From assembly GCA_002328185.1 (NCBI GenBank), contig DCWQ01000068.1, positions 1-64,000 on the forward strand: DNA of 64,000 nt, given 5' to 3'. This DNA is from Dehalococcoidia bacterium UBA2158. Lineage in GTDB: Bacteria > Chloroflexota > Dehalococcoidia > Lucifugimonadales > UBA3495. The notes below the pieces were generated by a model. The model worked only from the letters and a program-made list of their open reading frames with translations. It searched no databases and had not been told where the DNA came from. Of the stretch, positions 53,261 through 61,978 are shown piece after piece (the stretch's first letter is position 1; each line of letters begins with the position of its first letter). Position numbers and translations under genes: made by a program.

Positions 53261-53542
53261 CTACGCAAAGTTAGTTATCTCGACGCCGTAGATGGCCCCC
53301 TCAACCCATCGGAAGCGTAGCCACCAACGGTCGTCAAAACGCTGAGCTCCCTGTTTCGGCTTTCTTCCAGACACTCTATTCGGATCGCTTCCCAGCGCTG
53401 AACTAAGGTCCTCTCGGGAGTCGGACGCATCCAGCATAGCGAGTTTTCTCTGAGCGGCGCGCAGCACTTCCGGCGCCATGTCATGCGACCCAATCCGCTC
53501 GAATATCTGTTTATATTCCTGGTTCCGAAACGTCTTAATCAT
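53261..53542 (-). CDS. higB: HigB-family (RelE-like) toxin
   Basis: The 93-residue protein starts at the ATG at 53540-53542, MIKTFRNQEYKQIFER, as HigB toxins do; the open frame continues upstream without similarity. It has RKLAMLDASDSREDL and the C-terminal WLRFRWVEGAIYGVEITNF, the conserved strands of the mRNA-cleaving RelE fold. The middle segment GSDPNRVSGRKPKQG is more divergent than usual. It precedes the HigA remnant by ten bases, the normal HigBA order. With the antitoxin interrupted, the toxin may itself be inactive. Confidence 0.7.
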   Translation of the reverse strand: MIKTFRNQEYKQIFERIGSHDMAPEVLRAAQRKLAMLDASDSREDLSSALGSDPNRVSGRKPKQGAQRFDDRWWLRFRWVEGAIYGVEITNFA

Positions 53543-53745
53543 ATAATCAATGTTATTAGGGGCCTTTTGTAGGATCAAATTACTATTTATCAACGCCATG
53601 CTTTTCAATAAGCTCGACCACACTTGCCACCGCGCCTAGTTCGCGTTAGAGTAAGTTCGATTTTGACACCGCTGCGATATCCCTTTCCGTAATGGGATGG
53701 GTTGGTTCGTCTGAGGATATCCGGCCAACTAATTAGGAGGACCTG

Positions 53746-54843
53746 ATGGCAAACGACCCCATCAATCTTTATGACTACGAAGCTAGAGCCCAATTAGCCC
53801 TGCCCCACGACAACTGGGATTTCATCGACGCTGGCGCGATGGACGAACTCACCACCAAGCGGAACCGAAGCGCCTTCGACCAACTAACCATCCGCCCTCG
53901 GTTCATGCGCAGCGTTGAAGAGCGGAAGATCTCCACCACCATGCTGGGTGAAGACCTGAGCTTTCCAGTCTTTGTCTGCCCTGCCGGCAGCCACGGATTG
54001 GCCCATCCCGACGCTGAAGTAGCGACCGCCAGGGCCGCAGGGCGTTCCAATACGTTGATGATGCTCAGCACTTCTTCCAACTGCAGCATGGAAGAGGTCG
54101 CGGAAGCTGCCACTGGGCCGTTGTGGTTCCAGCTCTACCACCGGGGCCAGGCCCTGACCGAGATGCTGGTTCGCCGCGCCGAAGATGCCGGATTCAAGGC
54201 CATCGTCCTGACCATCGACACTCCTGTGCCGAGTCCGAAAGAACGCGACCTCCGCAACCGGTTCGAGCGCATGTTGGAACTGGGTAACTTCCGGGACTTG
54301 GGACTGCCCCGCAACGAGATCAGTGGCACCGATGAGACTCCAGGCTGGGACGTCTCCCGCGCCGACCCCATAACCTGGGACGATGTTGCGTGGCTCCGCA
54401 GTCTGACCTCACTACCCCTGATCTTGAAAGGAATCCGAGTAGGCGAAGATGCCAAACTAGCCGTGGAACATGGCTGCGAAGGCGTACTGGTCTCCACTCA
54501 CGGTGGACGGCAATTGGACCAGACTCTCAGCTCCATCGAAACGATACCGGAAGTCGTCGAGGCCGTTAATGGCCAATGCGAAGTCTATCTGGACTCGGGC
54601 GTCCGCCGCGGCAGCGACGTTCTGAAAGCCCTGGCCATGGGAGTCAAAGCGGTCGGCATCGGCCGGCCTCTGTACTGGGGCCTGGCCACCGAGGGTGAAG
54701 ACGGTGTTCATAAAGTCCTGGAGCTGCTCCGGGAAGAGGTCGGCAGAGTCATGGACTTCTGTGGCCAGAGCGACGTTACGAACCTGGACTCCAATCTGCT
54801 TAACATCCCCAACAACTGGGGACCGGGTACCATCGGCGGGTAA
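53746..54843 (+). CDS. FMN-dependent alpha-hydroxy acid oxidase/dehydrogenase
   Basis: The 365-residue TIM-barrel flavoprotein has WDFIDAGAMDELTT near the N-terminus, FVCPAGSHGLAHPDAEVATA, and the active-site His and Arg in STHGGRQLD. It ends in the DSGVRRGSDVLKALAMGV phosphate-binding region. The family includes glycolate oxidase, lactate oxidase and lactate dehydrogenase; the exact acid cannot be told. AGGAGG lies before the ATG. Its position about 1 kb after the oxalate oxidoreductase-like operon suggests a shared 2-carbon or 2-hydroxyacid catabolism, but no operon joins them. Confidence 0.88.
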   Translation: MANDPINLYDYEARAQLALPHDNWDFIDAGAMDELTTKRNRSAFDQLTIRPRFMRSVEERKISTTMLGEDLSFPVFVCPAGSHGLAHPDAEVATARAAGRSNTLMMLSTSSNCSMEEVAEAATGPLWFQLYHRGQALTEMLVRRAEDAGFKAIVLTIDTPVPSPKERDLRNRFERMLELGNFRDLGLPRNEISGTDETPGWDVSRADPITWDDVAWLRSLTSLPLILKGIRVGEDAKLAVEHGCEGVLVSTHGGRQLDQTLSSIETIPEVVEAVNGQCEVYLDSGVRRGSDVLKALAMGVKAVGIGRPLYWGLATEGEDGVHKVLELLREEVGRVMDFCGQSDVTNLDSNLLNIPNNWGPGTIGG

Positions 54844-54868
54844 TCGGCTCGAATCCGTAGAATAACAA

Positions 54869-54897
54869 AGGGCCGTGCCGATTAGTCGGGACGGCCC
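54869..54897 (+). terminator. Hairpin after the FMN oxidase gene
   Basis: GGGCCGT and ACGGCCC pair, and inside them CCGA and TCGG pair around a TTAG loop. The trailing sequence is CTCTGTTC, with few T residues, so termination strength is uncertain. Confidence 0.5.
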
Positions 54898-54925
54898 TCT
54901 GTTCAGAAATCCGCATTCCTGAATG

Positions 54926-55465
54926 TTATAATCGGATCACAGTGAGCCCCTCGTTCATGGCCATTCCCCACTCAACAGACTGGACTACCTGAGGCAGGTA
55001 CCTGGGCGGGTCCGGAGCCTCTCCCTTCTCTCGAAGAAAAAATTGCCACCAGCCGACGTCATGCCAATCTCCGAATTTATACCCGGCGTCGCGGTAGATA
55101 TCTAATGGTTCGAATCCGATGGACTCATGAAGGCCTACGCTGCCGGGGTTCGGCAAGGTTATGCCAGCGAACGCCCGGTGGAATCCCTCCAGTTTAAGCA
55201 GACTCAGTAGGCACTCGCAGAGTCCTAGGCCAACACCTTTGCGGTGGGCATCTGAACGATCTACACGGACCCCTGATAGGCCGCCCGTCCTTCATGAGGG
55301 CCGGCATATGCGTAACCAACCACGGGAATCATTCCAGTGTAGTCCGCAACCGAAGGGCCATTTCAGATAGCGGTGGGACGTCTAGTTCAAAAGGGATCAC
55401 CGAATCCAAGACTGATGGAGCGTAGTTAGCGCAGACCTCTCCCACGTCACTCTCTTCTGCCATCC
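54926..55465 (-). pseudogene. Decayed phosphinothricin N-acetyltransferase-like (GNAT) gene
   Basis: Starting at the ATG at 55463-55465 one frame gives AEESDVGEVCANYAPSVLDS and FELDVPPLSEMALRLRTTLE. A second frame gives IPVVGYAYAGPHEGRAAYQ, and a third gives VDRSDAHRKGVGLGLCECL followed by FAGITLPNPGSVGLHESIGF and WHDVGWWQ to the stop at 54926. Together these read as one GNAT enzyme of the phosphinothricin acetyltransferase group. At least two frame changes and a small deletion after RTTLE show inactivation. The gene is a relic. Confidence 0.75.
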
Positions 55466-55492
55466 TAATTATCGGAGACACTTTTTTCGACT

Positions 55493-56296
55493 CTAGTCCG
55501 CCGCGGCTCCAGCAGCGGTTCCGGAGCGGGCTTGAGCGAAAAGCTCCGTTAGCAGCTTATTGAATATTTCCGCCTGCTCGAAGTGGGCAGAATGGGCGGC
55601 TCCGGCCACCACTTCCATCCGCGAGCCAGGAATCACCTTCTGCACTTCGGCGATGACCTCGGGCGGGAAGATCGCGTCCTCTTTGCCGACGATCAGCAGG
55701 GTGGGTATCGTCCACCCGATAAAATCCTCAGCTTGAGGGCCGTCTTTCAGCCGGAACCCGGATATGACTCCGTCCTCGCCCCGGGGCGGGTTCAAGCCGC
55801 CGATCTGCTGGTAAAGGAAGGTCAACGCGTGGTTCTCTTGGATGAAGCTGGCCGACAAAGACCGGGCAGGGCCATCAGACGGTGGAGCGGTGTTCTTCAG
55901 AGCCGCCAAGGTCCCTTCGGTGGCCACGCCGCCCGTGGTGTCGCCCAAGACCAGGCCCGCTGTGCGCTCCGGGTGGGCCAAGGCAAACCCTAGGCAACTA
56001 AAACCGCCCATCGACTGGGCCACCAAGAACGTCTTATCTACCTTGAGGTAGTCCAAAAGTGCGGTCAGGTCGTCGATGAAGTTCTCGCGCAGCGGAGATC
56101 CGTGGTCGGCGATTGAGGCTCCCCAACCCCGGTGGTCGAAGGTGATGCAGTGATATTCGGCGGAGAATGCGGCCACCTGCTGCCACCAACTCATATGGTT
56201 CCCGCCCCGTCCGTGGGCGAAGATTATGGCCGGTGCCGATTCGTCTCCGTGGGACTCGTAGTAAAGTTCGATGCCGTTTATCAGCGCTTTGGGCAC
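55493..56296 (-). CDS. Alpha/beta hydrolase
   Basis: The start is GTG at 56294-56296, eight bases after GGAGG; the frame is open further upstream without homology. The 267-residue protein has PAIIFAHGRGGNHMSWW as oxyanion loop, CITFDHRGWGAS, the nucleophile in VAQSMGGFS, an acid in IVGKEDAIFPPE, and the catalytic His in AAHSAHFEQ. It is a complete hydrolase of the haloperoxidase/esterase type. The substrate is unknown. The C-terminal tail is Ala/Gly-rich. Confidence 0.87.
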   Translation of the reverse strand: MPKALINGIELYYESHGDESAPAIIFAHGRGGNHMSWWQQVAAFSAEYHCITFDHRGWGASIADHGSPLRENFIDDLTALLDYLKVDKTFLVAQSMGGFSCLGFALAHPERTAGLVLGDTTGGVATEGTLAALKNTAPPSDGPARSLSASFIQENHALTFLYQQIGGLNPPRGEDGVISGFRLKDGPQAEDFIGWTIPTLLIVGKEDAIFPPEVIAEVQKVIPGSRMEVVAGAAHSAHFEQAEIFNKLLTELFAQARSGTAAGAAAD

Positions 56297-56509
56297 GTGT
56301 AAGCCTCCGTTCGATGAAGATTCGATAATGTCGTATTCGTGGGGCCAGTATACATAAATCAGAGTCGGTTGGCCCATATGACCGGGCCATTCGGCCCTGC
56401 TATTTCTTACCTGCTCGGTAGAAAATAGTGTTGACTTGGAGTGCCCGGACGGCGGGAAGTCTTGAAAACGGTGCAACTGGCCTGCCGTCCCTGTGAAGGA
56501 GGCGGCGGC

Positions 56510-56719
56510 ATGACGACCACGTTACCCGATCGAATCAGGGAATCTATCATTGAGGTCCCCAAGCATCTCGTCGACGAATTGGAGCAGATCGTCGAACATG
56601 CGGAAGCGGAGCCGGAGTTGGTCCATTTTTATCACTTCGTTCCCTGCGCCGGTGTCCGGTACTACTCCTACCACACCGCTCCATCGCCGGTGGAACCGCT
56701 GGCGCGGCGCAAGGGTTAA
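56510..56719 (+). CDS. Small uncharacterised protein
   Basis: A 69-residue frame begins at the ATG at 56510, six bases after AAGGAGG, which is a strong site. The protein has an acidic helical N-terminal half (DELEQIVEHAEAEPELVHF) and a C-terminal half rich in Tyr and His (RYYSYHTAPSPVEP). I do not recognise a family. It lies divergently from the hydrolase gene, alone between two minus-strand genes. The ribosome binding site is the best evidence that it is real. Confidence 0.55.
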   Translation: MTTTLPDRIRESIIEVPKHLVDELEQIVEHAEAEPELVHFYHFVPCAGVRYYSYHTAPSPVEPLARRKG

Positions 56720-56946
56720 ACCCTTACACCGCTGACCATAGCCTAATAGTCAACGGCTGCCCGGTTTCGGTTCGTCAGGTGACTATCGGAACGTGAGAAC
56801 ACCTTCCGCCGGGCGACCGTTGGCTCTGGCGTAGCAACTCCCAAAAGCCTGCCTCTTTGTTGTTCGGCCGTTCCGTTTTGTCGACAGTGGGATATCGATG
56901 TCTCTCAACGAACATTCGGGGCTAGACCGTGTGATTTCAAACAGCA
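56720..56946. other. Gene-free gap
   Basis: No frame with coding character, repeat or RNA motif was seen here. It precedes a decayed methionine-rich gene. Confidence 0.4.
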
Positions 56947-57257
56947 ATGATGAAGCGCTGGATGGGGATAAAAAGCCCAGAAGGCATAACGGCCTCGATG
57001 AGGGTCATGACGCCCATCATGTCAAGAAAGATGGGCCCGGGCAGAATGGCCGATCTCATGCCGGACATGATGGAGGATTCCTTTGACCAGATGCAGTCGA
57101 AAGACATAGGGCCCATGATGCGCAACGCCATACTCAGACGCTGGGTACCTGCTTCTCGTGAGTGGGCAATGCCCAGCGCCGGAGCATGCTGACCATGTGC
57201 CGCGAGACACTTGACCAGATCGACGGAAAATACCCGGAGCCGACTACGTCTGCGTAG
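56947..57257 (+). pseudogene. Decayed methionine-rich protein gene
   Basis: From the ATG at 56947 the frame reads MMKRWMGIKSPEGITA, then MGPGRMADLMPDMMEDSF and FDQMQSKDIGPMMRNA. From about 57130 another frame continues TQTLGTCFS, a TGA, then AQRRSMLTMCRETLDQIDGK to a stop at 57255-57257. The pieces join into about 103 residues of Met-rich sequence that alternates MM pairs with acidic residues. One frameshift and one in-frame stop make it inactive. The family is unrecognised, and the call rests on the coherent join. Confidence 0.45.
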
Positions 57258-57290
57258 TCCCACCAAGTTTCGGTTATACGGGTAGTGATA

Positions 57291-57312
57291 AGCCCGCTCG
57301 ACTAAGCGGGCT
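57291..57312. terminator. Hairpin between a decayed gene and tenA
   Basis: AGCCCGCT and AGCGGGCT form a perfect 8-bp stem around a six-base loop. It lies 16 bases beyond the stop of the convergent tenA gene. The T-run is weak on both strands. Confidence 0.45.
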
Positions 57313-57327
57313 AGTTGCTTTCGACCC

Positions 57328-57981
57328 TTACACCGGCCATTGCTGACGGTTGTAGGCTGCCTCCCAGAACATGTACTCGTAGCGGCTGCTAGTCATGAAG
57401 GCCTGGCGCATCGCCTCCAGCTCCGCTGGGCCGGCGTTCTCGGCCATCTGGTCGACGAACCCCCGCCAGGCTTCCACGCTGTCCTCCAGTAACCCCTCGA
57501 CGTAGAAGCGGGTCCATTTCCCGTAGAGCGGGTGCTCCGACTGGCCGACCTCGTCCTTCAGCAGGTGGTAGGTCCAGGGGCAGGGCAGCAGAGCGGCGGC
57601 GGTGGGGCCAAGGCCGTGTAGCGACGCCGTGTTTAGCATGTGGTCAACATAGGCGGTGTTGGCCGGTGAGCGCACCGCGTCCTGGGCGTCGCCCAACGTC
57701 AGTCCGGCCTCGGCCAACAGCATGTTATGCAGTGGCCGCTCAACCGGGGTCATGACCCGGCGGGCCAGGTCCTGAAAGGTCTGGGAGTCGGGGGCTTTGG
57801 CCAAGGCCATCGCGACCGTCCGGCCGAAACCTTCCAGGTACAGATAGTCCTGGGCCAGATAATAGCTGAACGTCTCCAGAGGCAGTGTCCCATCCTTGAT
57901 CTCCTTGAGAAATGGATGGTCGAAAATCTGCCGCCAGATGTGCTCGGCCTCGCCCCTGAGTTGTTCGCTGAAACTGGGCAT
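57328..57981 (-). CDS. tenA: TenA family protein (aminopyrimidine aminohydrolase/thiaminase II)
   Basis: TenA salvages base-degraded thiamine by hydrolysing aminopyrimidines, and some members cleave thiamine. The 217-residue all-helical product has DHPFLKEIKDGTLPLETFSY, AQDYLYLEGFGR and the active-site Cys in LLPCPWTY. The C-terminal SRYEYMFWEAAYNRQQWPV also fits. Its ATG overlaps the stop of the acyl-CoA synthetase gene upstream (TAATG), so the two are translationally coupled. No thiamine riboswitch was seen. Confidence 0.88.
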   Translation of the reverse strand: MPSFSEQLRGEAEHIWRQIFDHPFLKEIKDGTLPLETFSYYLAQDYLYLEGFGRTVAMALAKAPDSQTFQDLARRVMTPVERPLHNMLLAEAGLTLGDAQDAVRSPANTAYVDHMLNTASLHGLGPTAAALLPCPWTYHLLKDEVGQSEHPLYGKWTRFYVEGLLEDSVEAWRGFVDQMAENAGPAELEAMRQAFMTSSRYEYMFWEAAYNRQQWPV

Positions 57982-59630
57982 TATTGACCTGCTTTGTCCA
58001 GTTCCATCTGCCGCAGTTCCACCCGGCGTATCTTGCCGCTGACGGTCTTGGGAAGCTCGGTCACGAACTCCACGCTCCGGGGGTATTTGTAGGGCGCCGT
58101 GGCGTTCTTGACGTGGTCTTGGATACTAATCACCAGTTCGTCTGAGGCCACATAGTCAGGGGCCAATATCACGAAGGCTTTGACGACGTCGCCGCGCACT
58201 GGGTCGGGGCTCGCCACCACGGCGGACTCGGCCACGGCGGGATGCTGGATCAACGCGCTCTCGACCTCAAATGGGCCTATGCGGTAGCCGGCGGAGATGA
58301 TCACATCGTCTGCACGTCCCACGAACCAGAAATAGCCGTCTTCGTCCTTGTAGGCCTTGTCGCCGGTCAGGTACCAATCACCCAGGAAAGACCGGTCCAT
58401 GGCTTCCTGGTCTCTCCAATACTCCTGAAACAGCCCCACGGGGCGTTCTGGCTTGATCTTGACCGCTATCTGGCCCTCTTCACCGGCAGGCACCTCTACG
58501 CCCTGCTCGTCCACCACGCCGATCGTGAAGCCGGGGGCGGGCAGTCCCATGGAGCCGGGGCGGACTTCGTTGCAGCGGAAGTTGCCCACCAGCAGCACTG
58601 TCTCGGTCTGGCCGTAGCCGTCGTAGATCACATGGCCAGTGCCGTCCTCCCACTGCTTCATGACCTCAGGGTTCAGGGGCTCCCCGGCGCCGGTGCAGTG
58701 GCGCAGGTTATCCAGGTTGTACTTACTCAGGTCCTCCAGCACCAGCATGCGGTAGGCGGTGGGAGGCGCGCAAAAACCGGTCGCGCCGTGTTTCTCCAGC
58801 AGGCTCAACGTCAGGGGGGCGTCAAAGCGACCACGTGCGTCGTGCTGCATCACCGCCGCACCCAGGGTCCACTGGCCGAACAGTTTGCCATAGGCGGCTT
58901 TGGCCCATCCGGTGTCGGACAGCGTCCACATCAGGTCGGTGGCGTTCAGATCGTGCCAGTACTTGGCCGAGATCGTGTGGCCGATGGCGCAGGATGCCTG
59001 GGTGTGGAGCACCATCTTGGGGTAGCCGACTGTGCCCGAGGTGAAGTAGATCAGTAGCGGGTCGTCGCTGCGGGTGCGCTCGACGTTCTCCAACACCGAG
59101 GACGCCCCAGCCATCTCTTCGTCGTAGGACAACCAACCCCGTTTCTCGCCTTTTACCACCGCCAAGTGCTCCAGGGTCTTGCAGCCGCCAGCAGCCTCAT
59201 CGACCTTGCCGGAGTTTTCCTCATCGGTGATGGCCATGACGGCCTCGGCGGTGTTGATCCGGTATTCGATGTCCTTGGGTGTCAGCAGGGTGGTGCCGGG
59301 CATGGGCAGCGCGCCCAGCTTCATCAGACCCAGCATAACCACGTACCACTCAGGAATCCGGGGCAGCATGATGAACACGCGATCGCCTTTCTTGATACCC
59401 CGGTCGCGGAGGGCGTTAGCATACTTGTTGGACAATATCTTGAGGTCCCAGAAAGTATGGTGCTGGACGTTTTCCCCGTCGGAATCCACCGATATCAGCG
59501 CCAGTTTGGTGCGGTCATCGGCCCACTTGTCCACTACGTCGAACCCGAAGTTGTAGTACTCGGGCACCTCCAGGCGCTCGTTGGCGTAGGCCGATTCGTA
59601 GTCCGGCATGTTGGTGGCAACGTCTTTCAT
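57981..59630 (-). CDS. AMP-dependent acyl-CoA synthetase
   Basis: The 549-residue ANL-family enzyme has the ATP-binding motif LIYFTSGTVGYPKM, GYGQTETVLLVGNFR, YLTGDKAYKDEDGYFWFVG and the catalytic-lysine region ELPKTVSGKIRRVELRQ. This set fits medium-chain acyl-CoA synthetases or related acyl-activating enzymes. It overlaps tenA by one base. The carboxylic acid cannot be told; benzoate-, butyrate- and medium-chain types share this layout. Confidence 0.9.
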   Translation of the reverse strand: MKDVATNMPDYESAYANERLEVPEYYNFGFDVVDKWADDRTKLALISVDSDGENVQHHTFWDLKILSNKYANALRDRGIKKGDRVFIMLPRIPEWYVVMLGLMKLGALPMPGTTLLTPKDIEYRINTAEAVMAITDEENSGKVDEAAGGCKTLEHLAVVKGEKRGWLSYDEEMAGASSVLENVERTRSDDPLLIYFTSGTVGYPKMVLHTQASCAIGHTISAKYWHDLNATDLMWTLSDTGWAKAAYGKLFGQWTLGAAVMQHDARGRFDAPLTLSLLEKHGATGFCAPPTAYRMLVLEDLSKYNLDNLRHCTGAGEPLNPEVMKQWEDGTGHVIYDGYGQTETVLLVGNFRCNEVRPGSMGLPAPGFTIGVVDEQGVEVPAGEEGQIAVKIKPERPVGLFQEYWRDQEAMDRSFLGDWYLTGDKAYKDEDGYFWFVGRADDVIISAGYRIGPFEVESALIQHPAVAESAVVASPDPVRGDVVKAFVILAPDYVASDELVISIQDHVKNATAPYKYPRSVEFVTELPKTVSGKIRRVELRQMELDKAGQ

Positions 59631-59754
59631 ATGTCCTTTCCAGCCGTGAATGATTGTCGGGCTATTTTACACGCTGCACTTGGACTGGGGAAGTTTGCCA
59701 AATGGGAGGTCATGAGTATAATTCCGTCAAGTTGAAAGCGCTTGGAGTTAACAC

Positions 59755-60522
59755 ATGGCTGGAAGTCTAGACAGCAAGACCGCTCTGGTCACCGGCGGAG
59801 GGTCGGGAATCGGCCGGGCAGCATCCCTGGCCTATGCCAAAGACGGCGCGCGGGTCGTGGTGGCCGATGTGAATGTCGAGGGCGGAGAAGAAACGGTCCA
59901 AATGATCAAAGAAGCCGGCGGAGAGGCCATCTTGGTCCATGCCGACGTTTCCAATCCCGAGGACGCTCAGGCAATGGTCGACCAGGCAGTTGGGGCCTTC
60001 GGCAGCCTGGACTGCGCCTTCAACAACGCCGGCATTGGCGGAGGAAGAGACCGCTTGCTCACTGCCGATTACCTGGAAGAGGACTGGGACCGGGTGATCA
60101 GCATCAACCTGAAGGGCGTTTGGCTCTGCATGAAAGCCGAGATTCCCCAAATGTTGAAACAGGGCGGCGGGGCCATCGTGAACACCGCCTCCATCGCCGG
60201 ACTGGTGGGCCTCTCCGGAACCGTGGCCTACGTCGCCGCCAAACACGGCGTGACCGGTCTGACCAAGGCAGCGGCCATGGAATACGCCAAGTCGGGTATA
60301 CGGGTGAACGCGGTTTGTCCCGGCTATATCGAAACACCGTTGGTTCAGGGTATTTTCGAGCGGGTCGAAGGGTACAGAGAGCGGGTGGCGGCACGGCACC
60401 CGATGGACCGGCTGGGAGAACCGGAGGAGATCGCCCAGGCGGTCGTCTGGTTATCCTCGGACGCAGCGTCGTTCGTCACCGGCCATAACATGCCGGTGGA
60501 CGGCGGCTACATGGCCCAATAG
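59755..60522 (+). CDS. SDR family NAD(P)-dependent oxidoreductase
   Basis: The 255-residue protein has all classical SDR features: TGGGSGIGRA near residue 13, NNAGIGG, the Ser in NTASIAG, and YVAAK for Tyr and Lys. It ends GHNMPVDGGYMAQ. A second gene for a membrane protein starts two bases after its stop. The substrate is not evident; glucose-1-dehydrogenase-like and 3-oxoacyl-reductase types both match. Confidence 0.92.
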   Translation: MAGSLDSKTALVTGGGSGIGRAASLAYAKDGARVVVADVNVEGGEETVQMIKEAGGEAILVHADVSNPEDAQAMVDQAVGAFGSLDCAFNNAGIGGGRDRLLTADYLEEDWDRVISINLKGVWLCMKAEIPQMLKQGGGAIVNTASIAGLVGLSGTVAYVAAKHGVTGLTKAAAMEYAKSGIRVNAVCPGYIETPLVQGIFERVEGYRERVAARHPMDRLGEPEEIAQAVVWLSSDAASFVTGHNMPVDGGYMAQ

Positions 60523-60524
60523 AT

Positions 60525-61028
60525 ATGTATCAAGCAGCGGTGGCGGTCCACATAATATCAGCGGTAGTCTGGCTCGGGGGGATGTTGTTCCTGGTGATGG
60601 TCATGCTTCCCACAGCCCGGGCGGCCATGCAGGAAGGTAGCCCCGAAGCGGGGCTCGGGGTGCTGCGGGAAGCGGCCGACCGGTTCCTGCCGGTGGCGTG
60701 GACGGCCATGGTCTTACTGGGCTTGAGCGGGGGTTACCTGGCCTGGGAGCATGGGGGCATCCGGCCCGGAATGTTCTTCAGCGATTCGGGCCGTTTTACG
60801 CAGATCCTGCAGATCAAGAGCGGGCTGTTCATTGCGGTAGTGCTACTAAGCCTGATCCACGACTTCTGGCTGGGCCCCAAGGTTTTAGAAAAACTGGACG
60901 CCGCCCGCGCTGCAGGCGAAGTCCTGCCCCAAAGCCTAGCCCGGAAAGTGGTCCGCATGACCGCCGGAGTGAACTTGTTGGCGGCGATGTCGATTCTGGT
61001 TTTGGCGGTGTGGTTGATCCGACCGTAG
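60525..61028 (+). CDS. CopD-like integral membrane protein
   Basis: The 167-residue protein has four hydrophobic segments: about residues 5-28 (AVHIISAVVWLGGMLFLVMV), 55-73, 93-112 and 145-163. His9 and the WLGG motif in the first segment recall CopD-type membrane domains linked to copper or heme. It lies two bases after the SDR gene on the same strand. The copper link is by resemblance only and function is unknown. Confidence 0.65.
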   Translation: MYQAAVAVHIISAVVWLGGMLFLVMVMLPTARAAMQEGSPEAGLGVLREAADRFLPVAWTAMVLLGLSGGYLAWEHGGIRPGMFFSDSGRFTQILQIKSGLFIAVVLLSLIHDFWLGPKVLEKLDAARAAGEVLPQSLARKVVRMTAGVNLLAAMSILVLAVWLIRP

Positions 61029-61080
61029 GGATAATAGCTCTAACTTTCCTGACCACCTCAGACATCTCTGCTCAGTGGCA

Positions 61081-61101
61081 GGGCGGGTCGGAAACCCGCC
61101 C
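61081..61101. repeat. Intergenic hairpin with GGGCGGGT arms
   Basis: GGGCGGGT and ACCCGCCC form a perfect 8-bp inverted repeat around CGGAA. It lies between a plus-strand membrane protein gene and a convergent SDR gene and may terminate transcription. Confidence 0.5.
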
Positions 61102-61192
61102 TTACGTCTCACGACCACCACAAAACCATTTACGGGCCGGTGTCCATAAACTCAGTGGTTATTTCGGCTTTTCCCAAATGGTTGATCCGGCC

Positions 61193-61960
61193 CTAACCCC
61201 GGCCGATATAGGGCATGTTGGTCGCCATTATTGTCATGAATTGGACGTTGGTGTCCAAGGGCAGATTGGCTATATAGACTATGGCCTCGGCGACGTGCTC
61301 GACGTCGAACCGGGGCTCGACAACGATCTCACCGTAGGGCTGCACGATCCCGGCATTCATCGGCTCGGTCATCTCGGTGGCGGCGTTGCCGATGTCGATC
61401 TGGCTGCACGCTATGTTGTATTTGCGGCCGTCCAGGGACGTCGACTTGGTCAACCCGGTCACTCCGTGCTTGGTCGCGGTGTAGGGTGCGCTATTCGGTC
61501 GGGGAGCGTAGGCAGAGATAGACCCGTTATTGATGATGCGTCCGCCCATGGGGTCCTGCGATTTCATGACCTGTATGGCTTGCTGGGTGCACAGGAAAAC
61601 GCCGGTGAGGTTGGCGTCAACCGCGCGTTGCCATTGCTCGTAGGTCAGGTCTTCCATCAGCACGGGTGGCGCACTCGTGCCAGCATTATTGAATAGAACG
61701 TCCAGCCGCCCAAATGACTCCATAGTCTTGGCGAACAGGCCCCGTGCTGAGGCCGGGTCACCCACGTCAGTGGAAACGATAATAGCCCTAGAGGCGGTCT
61801 CTCCTGCCTGCTCCAGGGTCTTCTCCAGTGGTTCCATGCGCCGGCCTGCCAACACCACCGAAAATCCGTCACACAGCAACGCAAGGGCCGACGCCCGGCC
61901 GATGCCGGTGCCCGCGCCCGTTACTATGGCTACTCTGGCTGCCTGTTGTCCTGATGTCAC
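61193..61960 (-). CDS. SDR family oxidoreductase
   Basis: The 255-residue SDR has VTGAGTGIGRA near residue 15, NNAGTSA, the catalytic Ser in NNGSISAY, and YTATK as the YxxxK motif. The C-terminal portion (VQFMTIMATNMPYIGRG) differs from the usual VDGG end, which suggests a distinct substrate pocket. It lies 18 bases after the M24 peptidase gene on the minus strand, so the two may be co-transcribed. Confidence 0.9.
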   Translation of the reverse strand: MTSGQQAARVAIVTGAGTGIGRASALALLCDGFSVVLAGRRMEPLEKTLEQAGETASRAIIVSTDVGDPASARGLFAKTMESFGRLDVLFNNAGTSAPPVLMEDLTYEQWQRAVDANLTGVFLCTQQAIQVMKSQDPMGGRIINNGSISAYAPRPNSAPYTATKHGVTGLTKSTSLDGRKYNIACSQIDIGNAATEMTEPMNAGIVQPYGEIVVEPRFDVEHVAEAIVYIANLPLDTNVQFMTIMATNMPYIGRG

Positions 61961-61978
61961 TTCGTCATTCCTTTCAAC

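Noticed and set aside
59742..60488. A 248-residue Arg/Gly-rich frame overlapping an SDR gene
   Set aside because: Low-complexity shadow of the SDR frame at 59755, which has all SDR motifs.
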